NCBI GenBank assembly: GCA_022448765.1
Contig: JAKUTI010000189.1
Coordinates: 1 to 5,510 of the forward strand
DNA: 5,510 nucleotides
Source: Pseudomonadales bacterium
GTDB taxonomy: Bacteria; Pseudomonadota; Gammaproteobacteria; Pseudomonadales; Azotimanducaceae
Reading direction: 5' to 3'
Shown here: positions 1-5,510 of the stretch, piece after piece
Layout of the letters: each line of letters opens with the position of its first letter
Numbering within the stretch: position 1 is the first letter of the stretch
Notes under the pieces: generated by a model
What the model was told of the DNA's origin: nothing
Database searches by the model: none
The model's input: the letters and a program-made list of their open reading frames with translations, nothing else
Position numbers and translations under genes: made by a program

Positions 1-100
1 TGCTCTTCCACGTACAACTATATGACTACGACCCTTGACGCGTTACGTGTCATCATAGCCGAGTAGCAAAAATCACTCGACCACTTGGATTGTCCGGTCT

Positions 101-103
101 GGA
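101..103 (+). promoter_or_regulatory. Weak ribosome binding site for the VWA gene
   Basis: A GGA core lies five bases before the ATG at 109. The alternative in-frame start, TTG at 85, has no purine-rich element at a usable distance. This is the only sequence signal near the start, and it favours 109. It is a short match and could be chance. Confidence 0.35.
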
Positions 104-108
104 AATCA

Positions 109-783
109 ATGCCAAAACCGCCATCAATCAAGACCTCTGTAAACAACTTTCTTCTTCGGGCCCGTGACCAGGCCGTGTCGAATACAAGTTCGGCCCGTTT
201 AATCTTCGCGATGGATGCCACAGCGAGTCGCGAGCCGTCTTGGGATGTAGCAACAAGCTTACATGCCGAACTTTTCAATGTCGCAAGTAACAAGCGTCTT
301 GACGTTCAGTTGGTGTATTACCGAGGCTTAGACGATTTTTTCGTGTCCTCTTGGAACAAAGATCCGGGAAGTCTCTTGCACGAAATGCAAAACGTTCGTT
401 GTCGGGGTGGTCGGACGCAAATCCTCAGAGTCCTTCAGCATGCGCGCCGACAGATTTCCAGGGAAAAAATAGAAGCCGTCGTATTCGTGGGCGACTGTTG
501 CGAAGAATCCCCCACGGAACTTTACGCCTGTGCAGGCGAGCTCGGGCTTTTTCGATTACCTCTATTCGTTTTTCAAGAAGGTCTTGATCCGCACGCGAAA
601 CAAGTGTTCCAACAGATAGCTATGCGTTCTCGCGGTGCGTACGCTCGCTTTTCTCCTGGATCGGCAAAAGAACTAGCAGCCCTATTGGGAGCCGTGGTCG
701 CGTACGCGACCGAGGGTCAAAGCGCCATCTCTCAACTGACCACGGTAGAAGGGCGCCACCTGCTTAAACAGCTAAAGCCATGA
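109..783 (+). CDS. VWA-domain protein with variant MIDAS motif (224 aa)
   Basis: This encodes a small single-domain von Willebrand factor A protein. VWA domains bind partner proteins through a divalent metal held at a MIDAS site. The sequence shows a beta strand ending in F-A-M-D-A-T-A-S (D36, T38, S40), a variant Asp-x-Thr-x-Ser instead of the usual Asp-x-Ser-x-Ser. The later MIDAS threonine fits T103 in G-G-R-T-Q-I, and the acidic residue fits D129 in F-V-G-D. An unusual Cys-Cys pair (C130, C131) follows D129. No signal peptide or membrane segment is visible, so it is probably cytosolic. I chose ATG 109 over TTG 85 because it has a GGA core upstream and because the family, as I recall it, begins with a Met-Pro-Lys-Pro-like stretch. 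Its stop overlaps the J-protein start, so the two proteins probably act together. The family resembles conserved proteobacterial VWA proteins found beside DnaJ-like genes. The substrate is unknown. Confidence 0.85.
   Translation: MPKPPSIKTSVNNFLLRARDQAVSNTSSARLIFAMDATASREPSWDVATSLHAELFNVASNKRLDVQLVYYRGLDDFFVSSWNKDPGSLLHEMQNVRCRGGRTQILRVLQHARRQISREKIEAVVFVGDCCEESPTELYACAGELGLFRLPLFVFQEGLDPHAKQVFQQIAMRSRGAYARFSPGSAKELAALLGAVVAYATEGQSAISQLTTVEGRHLLKQLKP
696..711. repeat. 16-bp perfect palindrome inside the VWA gene, core repeated upstream
   Basis: GGTCGCGTACGCGACC reads the same on both strands. Its 8-base core GCGTACGC also occurs at 637-644, with the two cores 63 bases apart. Both copies encode Ala-Tyr-Ala in the same frame, so the repeat may only reflect protein sequence. 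The flanking bases that extend the second copy to 16 bp are not explained by that. The palindrome is certain; any function as a protein-binding or regulatory site is speculative. Confidence 0.4.
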
Positions 784-1505
784 CTCTGCTCGTGGTTGTG
801 GCTATCCTCGCAACGATCGCGTTCGTGTTTTTAATGCGGTCGTTATGGGTCGGCAAGCAACCGAAAAACCTATCTACCAAGATCATTGCGTCTGCCACAA
901 CACTCTTAATCGCCCTCGCCATATTGGCCGGATCCGGCAGGATGCATTGGATTGCAGCGACCGGCGCCGCAATTCTTCCCTTTCTCCGCCGCGGTTTCTT
1001 TCTCCTTCGTTACCTACCCTATCTTGCGCGTCTAATGTCGATGTTCTCGACCGCTCAACCTAGAGCTACTAGTTCTGGCCCGCAACAAACCGAAACAAGT
1101 ACGCGGGAGCTTAGGATGAGTTTGGATCACCAGTCGGGCGAAATTTACGGCGAGGTGCTTTCAGGTCAACATGAGGGATGTGCGCTCGCGGATCTATCTG
1201 CCGTCGAAATCAAAGAGCTCTACCTCGCGCTCCGGGATACCGAGTCACGCCGACTTTTAGAAGCTTATGCTGCTCGATACCACCCGCACATATTGGAAGC
1301 CGCTTCCGAGGATTCGAATGGCGACACTACAGAGATGACGCGAGAAAGAGCACTCAAAGTTCTCGGGCTCTCGGGTGACGCAACCCAAGACGAGATCGTG
1401 GCAGCCCATCGACGATTGATACAACGCATGCATCCCGATCGCGGTGGCTCGAGCTACCTTGCTGCTGAACTCAACGCCGCAAAGAATTTCTTGATCGAGA
1501 AATAA
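780..1505 (+). CDS. Membrane-anchored J-domain protein, Pam18/Tim14-like (241 aa)
   Basis: J-domain proteins stimulate the ATPase of DnaK-type Hsp70 chaperones and direct them to substrates. The N-terminus has two clear hydrophobic segments (about residues 2-19 and 35-50) and a third, shorter one (about 57-69) followed by an arginine-rich stretch (70-84), which suggests an inner-membrane protein. Residues about 106-166 form a soluble segment containing L-R-M-S-L-D-H and L-L-E-A-Y, which I recall as conserved in proteobacterial relatives. The C-terminal J domain (about 186-241) carries the catalytic His-Pro-Asp at 218-220 followed by R-G-G-S, and it ends soon after helix III, as in mitochondrial Pam18/Tim14. 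There is no glycine-rich or zinc-finger region, so this is not classical DnaJ. The ATG overlaps the VWA stop codon as ATGA, and no strong ribosome binding site precedes it, so translation is probably coupled. If the J domain faces the cytosol, it would meet DnaK there. The client is unknown. Confidence 0.88.
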   Translation: MTLLVVVAILATIAFVFLMRSLWVGKQPKNLSTKIIASATTLLIALAILAGSGRMHWIAATGAAILPFLRRGFFLLRYLPYLARLMSMFSTAQPRATSSGPQQTETSTRELRMSLDHQSGEIYGEVLSGQHEGCALADLSAVEIKELYLALRDTESRRLLEAYAARYHPHILEAASEDSNGDTTEMTRERALKVLGLSGDATQDEIVAAHRRLIQRMHPDRGGSSYLAAELNAAKNFLIEK

Positions 1506-1528
1506 GCCCCGTATCCGTCGCCATAATC

Positions 1529-1559
1529 GTTGGTTAGGTTCGGCCTACCCAACTCTTTT
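1529..1559 (+). terminator. Candidate intrinsic terminator or attenuator hairpin
   Basis: Arms 1529-1538 and 1544-1553 pair over ten positions with one T-C mismatch (1534 against 1548), around the loop TTCGG. The tail is T-C-T-T-T-T. It begins 24 bases after the J-protein stop, where a terminator would be expected. The stem is only moderately GC-rich and the T tract is short, so it may terminate weakly or act as an attenuator ahead of the nuclease gene. It also covers the TTG at 1530 that would give the longest reading of the next gene. Confidence 0.4.
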
Positions 1560-1598
1560 ACGGGTCGCCGGTGCAGATGTCCGTGTAGAATTCTCGGT

Positions 1599-4133
1599 GT
1601 GCGCAACCCACTGATCGCTATAGGCCCGGAACTTCTTTCTGCTCTGCGCGAAGATCAAGTCGTTACTGCCAATGAGCGCCAGGTCCGTGAACTCAAATAC
1701 GCTTTCGACCACCACCAGAGAGGCCTGGGTCTAACAACTTGGCCAACGACTAGTGTAGCGTCGATAGGCCACTGGCTTAAAACAACCCACGCGGCAACGT
1801 TTCCAAAGAACGCGTCCGGAAATCCTCTCGTGGTTTTGTCGCCGCAAAAATTATTACTCGCGGCGAAGCTCGCCGCGCCAGACAGTAACCTGGAGGCACA
1901 CACATCACTTTTTCTTGATGCATGGCGTCAATATTGGCTTTGGAAGATCCAACCCAACGACCTGGACACAACGGACAATGGAAGACTTTTTCACCGTTGG
2001 ATCGACACCCTCACCAACTTCCTCAACCAGCACCGCGCAATCTCCGAGATGCAACTGTACGGGTTCCTCGAGGACGCGGCGCTGGCAGGAGACCTGGTAC
2101 CAACATCCGTTCACACATTCGGATTGCTTGATAGGACGCCGGCCCAGCAAACGTTGTTCGATGCTCTGATCAAATCCGGATCCCACGTACAACACCACTC
2201 AACGCCCGAAAATCACGATTCCTGCCCTACGCTGACAAGCTTTGAAACATCCAACCACGAACGCGCTGCATTCGCCGTTTGGTCACGCGAAATCCTGTCC
2301 GCTGAACCCGAAGCTCGAATAGGTATTGTGGTTAAAGAATTGGCCGGAGAATACGAAGCTATTCGTCGCCAATTTGAAGCCGCCTTCCCTGATGTCGGCG
2401 AAATAGCACAAATCGCAAATATTGGGAGCGGATTGTTGCTAAGCGACGAACCAGTATGTCGTGACGGTCTCGATTTACTCCAGTGGACCATCCAGCCCTT
2501 AAATTTCCGCGTCGTGGATCAGCTGCTGCATTCAGAATACCTACCCGGGGTCAAAACGACCCAAGGACTCGCTTCGTGGCTACCGCACCGATTAGACCTA
2601 AAGGAATTTGCCCGCCGCCTAAAACCCCCATGGGGGGAACAAATAGTTGCGTTGATCCGGTCGCCAGGGAAGGGTTCGCCCCGGACGTGGGCTGAGAGGG
2701 CGAAGTCCATCCTCGATATTGCCGGGTGGCCCGGGGAAGAAACGGATTCAAACAACTTTCAAGCCGCGCAAGCCCTGTCGGAAGTCATCGACACCTTCTT
2801 ATCAAGCGCGCCATTTGGTGACCTCGACTGGTCGGACGCGGTAAGAACCATTTGCTTCCTTGCCGAACACCAGCGCTTCGCCGTGCAGTCACCACCAGCA
2901 CATATTCAAGTGTTAAGCCGAGGAGAATCTGATGAACTCAGATTTGACGCGCTATGGGTCGCCAACGTCAGCGACACCAGCTGGCCTGGGCCAACTCGCC
3001 CCAATCCCTTCATCCCAATATCAACGCAGCGGGCCGCCGGCATTCCCTCCTCGTCTCCCCAGGAGTGGCTTCGCAAAGCGGAGGAAAAAACCCACTCATG
3101 GCTGTCGACCGCACCGCTCATTGTATTCAGCTATTCACTGTCTGAAGACGATGCAACCTGTTCTCCCAGCAGCTTAATTCCGGTTCGAGACGAATCCGCC
3201 TTAACACAAGTCCTGCGCACGCCGACTCTTGCGGCTCATGGACACATCTGGGCCCAGCAGCAAACGCGCCATGCCCTCGAGACGCTGAAAGATGAGACAG
3301 GGACAACCATTCCATCGGATCAACTAACGTACGGTGGTAGCTCGGTATTGCGCGACCAGTCTGTCTGTCCCTTTAAGGCTTGGGCACAACATCGGCTCAT
3401 GCTCTCCGACCCGCGCGAGCCGCATCGATTTCCTGATGTTTTGGATCGAGGATCCTTGATACACGACGTTTTACATGAGGCCCTTGCCTCGTGCGAAAGC
3501 CAAGAAGATGTCAATGCAATCGACCCCGCGTTGCTTCGCGAAATCGTTGATCGCGCGCTGGTGAAATTTAAACCCAACCTTTCCGAGGCCGTACTCAAAC
3601 ACGAACATCAACGCATCCAAGAAATTCTCGTGCACTGGTTAAAATTTGAGCAAACACGGCGACCGTATCGAGTCGTCGCGGTCGAAACTGAAAAAAGCGT
3701 TCGGATCGGACCATTGCGCCTTGAGTTACGCCTAGATCGTATCGACGAAACGGAAAACGGTCGTCAACTCATTATCGACTATAAGAGTGGTAGAGCATCC
3801 ACGGCGGGTTGGCGTTTACCGCGTCTTTCGGATCCACAACTCCCTCTGTACGCGTCGACTGCAGAGGATGCATCAGGGATAGCCCTGGTCCAGCTATCAG
3901 AAGATGGTGCAACTTTAATCGGGGTCGGAGAGCAAGAAAGTCAGGGTTTATCGAATTGTCAGGATTTTGGTTTCGAAACATTCGAGGCTCTCATCAACGC
4001 ATGGAAGAGTGATCTTGAAGACACCGCAACATCATTTGCCAACGGCCACGCGGCCGTAGATCCGATCGACAGAGCGATTTGCCGCCGATGTCAACTCCCG
4101 GGTCTGTGTCGGATATTCGATGACGACAAGTGA
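1599..4133 (+). CDS. AddB-like PD-(D/E)XK nuclease subunit with Fe-S cysteines, no Walker A (844 aa)
   Basis: This is probably the nuclease/scaffold subunit of a helicase-nuclease that resects double-strand DNA ends. It resembles the proteobacterial 'probable DNA repair protein' family (TIGR03623 as I recall it), related to AddB/RexB. A helicase-like core contains R-F-D-A-L-W-V and S-W-P near 448-463, followed by R-P-N-P-F-I-P. The C-terminal RecB-type nuclease (about 575-840) shows H622, D713 in L-D-R-I-D, D727 and K729 in I-D-Y-K-S-G, and Q747/Y751 in Q-L-P-L-Y, so all key positions are present. C590 together with C828, C831 and C837 (C-x2-C-x5-C) matches the AddB/Cas4-type iron-sulfur cluster. 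No Walker A motif is visible near the N-terminus, so this subunit probably does not hydrolyse ATP. I chose GTG 1599 because the family-like sequence begins there. The TTG at 1530 would add a Cys/Arg-rich leader lying over a hairpin. No strong ribosome binding site is visible. The gene overlaps the helicase gene by 14 bases. Confidence 0.87.
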   Translation: MRNPLIAIGPELLSALREDQVVTANERQVRELKYAFDHHQRGLGLTTWPTTSVASIGHWLKTTHAATFPKNASGNPLVVLSPQKLLLAAKLAAPDSNLEAHTSLFLDAWRQYWLWKIQPNDLDTTDNGRLFHRWIDTLTNFLNQHRAISEMQLYGFLEDAALAGDLVPTSVHTFGLLDRTPAQQTLFDALIKSGSHVQHHSTPENHDSCPTLTSFETSNHERAAFAVWSREILSAEPEARIGIVVKELAGEYEAIRRQFEAAFPDVGEIAQIANIGSGLLLSDEPVCRDGLDLLQWTIQPLNFRVVDQLLHSEYLPGVKTTQGLASWLPHRLDLKEFARRLKPPWGEQIVALIRSPGKGSPRTWAERAKSILDIAGWPGEETDSNNFQAAQALSEVIDTFLSSAPFGDLDWSDAVRTICFLAEHQRFAVQSPPAHIQVLSRGESDELRFDALWVANVSDTSWPGPTRPNPFIPISTQRAAGIPSSSPQEWLRKAEEKTHSWLSTAPLIVFSYSLSEDDATCSPSSLIPVRDESALTQVLRTPTLAAHGHIWAQQQTRHALETLKDETGTTIPSDQLTYGGSSVLRDQSVCPFKAWAQHRLMLSDPREPHRFPDVLDRGSLIHDVLHEALASCESQEDVNAIDPALLREIVDRALVKFKPNLSEAVLKHEHQRIQEILVHWLKFEQTRRPYRVVAVETEKSVRIGPLRLELRLDRIDETENGRQLIIDYKSGRASTAGWRLPRLSDPQLPLYASTAEDASGIALVQLSEDGATLIGVGEQESQGLSNCQDFGFETFEALINAWKSDLEDTATSFANGHAAVDPIDRAICRRCQLPGLCRIFDDDK
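4111..4113 (+). promoter_or_regulatory. Ribosome binding site core for the helicase gene
   Basis: A GGA core six bases before the ATG at 4120 supports that start. It lies inside the last codons of the nuclease gene, so ribosomes finishing that gene are close to the new start, consistent with coupling. It is a three-base match only. Confidence 0.4.
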
Positions 4134-5510
4134 TCTTAATGACGATGATCTCGCCCGGTCACTTGCGATCGATCCCGACCGCTCGGTTATCGTCCATGCT
4201 CCCGCCGGCTCGGGTAAAACAACCCTCCTAGTCAATCGTTATCTCAAACTGCTAGGGCTCGTCCAAGAACCCGAACACGTGCTTGCAATCACTTTCACGC
4301 GCAAAGCTGCCGCCGAAATGCGACAACGTGTTATCGACCAACTGCGAGCTAAAACCGAGATCGCAACCCCTGCCCACGATCGTGCTTACGAACGGAATTG
4401 GCATTTACTCGAAAATCCACAACGCCTGCGCATACAGACAATCGATAGTTTCGCCCTCGGTATTATTCAGCAACAGCCTTTCGCGACACGCTTCGGGCTC
4501 GAATATCGATTCGCTGAAGACGCCCAATGGCTGTATCAGGAGGCCGCTGACCGTTTACTTGAGAAGACAGAAGACAAAGATCCTCTGAGCGCAGACATTA
4601 GTCGTTTTGTATCGATGATCGGCAATGATTTCGAACTTGCACGAAATCTAGTCGCTGACATGCTTAGTCGACGAGAACAATGGCTTGACCCAGTGTCGAA
4701 CGCCGCCAGAGATTCGATTAGCAACGACCCGGGGCGGTTCGTTCGCCTAATTGAGAAGGCAATCGAAAGCATCATAGATAGAACCATCGACACGCTCGGG
4801 GCTCGCATCCCGCAAACGCTATTGGAGGAGATCATGGAGCTATGCGCATTCTCCGCGACCAACCTCAATCAACCGTTTTCAAATCTCTCAAATCCGCACG
4901 ATTGGTATTTTTTTTCCCGAATCGCGACCACGAAAAATCGCTCCTTTCGCGCGCGTATCACCGTGCGAGAGGGGTTTCCGTCCAGTGCACGTCACGAAAA
5001 GAAACGGTTCGCCGAGGCGATGCAAGCCTTAGCGGACCGGGGCTTGACTAAGGCCGTCGCGAATCTCCAACACATCCCGGACAAAAAAATACCGTCAGAA
5101 GAGTCCGAGAAACTAAAAACTTTTTCCATCGTATTGACCGTGGCTGCAGCCGAGCTTATCGAAGTCTTCCGACTGCACCAGCGTATCGACTTCTCGGAAA
5201 TAACCATTTCGGCCAGGAACGCACTATCTCGTGACGAGATCCCAACAGACTTAGCGTTAATGCTCGACTACCAGACCTTCCACATTCTGGTGGACGAATT
5301 TCAAGACACTTCGCTAGAGCAATACAAACTTCTTACGAAATTGGTACAAAGTTGGCAACCGGGTGACGGCAATACGTTCTTTGCTGTCGGGGACCCGATG
5401 CAATCAATCTACCGTTTCCGTGATGCAGACATAAATCTGTATCAATCTACGTTTAACCAGGGCCTACCCTCAATTCCTTTGGACAGCGTCAGACTTAAAT
5501 ACAATTTCCG
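4120..5510 (+). CDS. UvrD/RecB/AddA-type superfamily 1A DNA helicase, 3' end outside window
   Basis: This is the ATP-driven DNA motor expected to pair with the AddB-like nuclease subunit. About 463 residues are present and the frame stays open to the window end; AddA-like relatives are usually over 1000 residues, so less than half is visible. Motif I (Walker A) is A-G-S-G-K-T at 29-34. Motif Ia is I-T-F-T-R-K-A-A-A-E-M at 57-67. Motif Ib is I-Q-T-I-D-S-F. Motif II (Walker B) is V-D-E-F-Q-D at 391-396. Motif III is V-G-D-P-M-Q-S-I-Y-R-F-R at 423-434. No glutamine of a Q motif precedes Walker A, where UvrD and Rep have one. A long, less conserved stretch (about 150-340) fits the 1B insertion. 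ATG 4120 is chosen from the GGA core upstream and because Walker A falls close to the N-terminus, as in the family. Whether a C-terminal nuclease domain exists, as in AddA, cannot be seen. An 8-T run (4908-4915) lies inside. Confidence 0.92.
   Translation, partial: MTTSDLNDDDLARSLAIDPDRSVIVHAPAGSGKTTLLVNRYLKLLGLVQEPEHVLAITFTRKAAAEMRQRVIDQLRAKTEIATPAHDRAYERNWHLLENPQRLRIQTIDSFALGIIQQQPFATRFGLEYRFAEDAQWLYQEAADRLLEKTEDKDPLSADISRFVSMIGNDFELARNLVADMLSRREQWLDPVSNAARDSISNDPGRFVRLIEKAIESIIDRTIDTLGARIPQTLLEEIMELCAFSATNLNQPFSNLSNPHDWYFFSRIATTKNRSFRARITVREGFPSSARHEKKRFAEAMQALADRGLTKAVANLQHIPDKKIPSEESEKLKTFSIVLTVAAAELIEVFRLHQRIDFSEITISARNALSRDEIPTDLALMLDYQTFHILVDEFQDTSLEQYKLLTKLVQSWQPGDGNTFFAVGDPMQSIYRFRDADINLYQSTFNQGLPSIPLDSVRLKYNF

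Noticed and set aside
1..66. Open + strand frame ending at TAG 64-66 (and another ending at TGA 36-38) that could be the tail of an upstream gene
   Set aside because: Only about 21 and 11 residues are visible, with no recognisable motif, so neither frame can be preferred.
18..293. 91-residue minus-strand reading frame at the left edge
   Set aside because: It overlaps the well-supported VWA gene, including its MIDAS region, and shows no family features; it looks like a shadow frame.
1530..1598. N-terminal extension of the nuclease protein from TTG 1530
   Set aside because: The leader is Cys/Arg-rich, unlike the family start, lacks a ribosome binding site and lies over a hairpin. The start was placed at GTG 1599.
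1859..1877. Seven-base-pair all-GC hairpin CGCGGCG / CGCCGCG with loop AAGCT
   Set aside because: It lies inside the nuclease gene with no T tract after it and encodes ordinary Ala-rich sequence; probably a by-product of codon choice.
4842..5051. Separate 69-residue + strand reading frame within the helicase gene
   Set aside because: It is fully inside the helicase frame with no recognisable domain. It is relevant only as the frame reached if the 8-T run gains a base.
5083..5089. Seven-A run in the helicase gene as a programmed -1 frameshift site
   Set aside because: In the reading frame the base before AAA-AAA is C, so it does not fit a slippery heptamer, and the main frame stays open with all later motifs intact.
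109..5510. Toxin-antitoxin, CRISPR, phage or transposon signatures
   Set aside because: No repeat arrays, integrase or transposase motifs, terminal inverted repeats or tRNA-end duplications were seen on either strand.

Overview
The window looks like chromosomal DNA of a proteobacterium, most likely a gammaproteobacterium. Base composition is moderate (roughly half G+C by eye), all genes lie on the + strand, and the proteins resemble families typical of Proteobacteria. No transposase, integrase, CRISPR array, tRNA or rRNA was seen, so nothing marks it as a mobile island. The organism call is inference from protein families read by eye.

Left part (109-1505): two genes overlap by the four bases ATGA. 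The first encodes a short, probably cytosolic von Willebrand factor A (VWA) protein with a variant metal-site motif (Asp-x-Thr-x-Ser). The second encodes a membrane-anchored J-domain protein whose shortened C-terminal J domain (His-Pro-Asp-Arg-Gly-Gly) is of the Pam18/Tim14 type. The overlap implies coupled translation and a shared process, probably recruitment of a DnaK-type Hsp70 at the inner membrane. The target is unknown.

Boundary (1506-1598): a 93-base gap holds a hairpin, 10 bp with one mismatch, followed by a short T-rich tail. It may separate the two halves into different transcription units.

Right part (1599-5510): two genes overlap by 14 bases. The first encodes an AddB-like protein that has a RecB-family PD-(D/E)XK nuclease and four cysteines spaced like the AddB iron-sulfur cluster, but no Walker A motif. 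The second encodes a UvrD/RecB/AddA-type superfamily 1A helicase, cut by the window end after about 463 residues. Together they probably form a two-subunit helicase-nuclease for processing double-strand DNA ends, related to AddAB (RexAB).

No gene family here looks wholly new. The less described parts are the VWA/J-protein pair, its adjacency to the AddAB-like pair, and an AddB-like subunit that has lost its ATPase motif.
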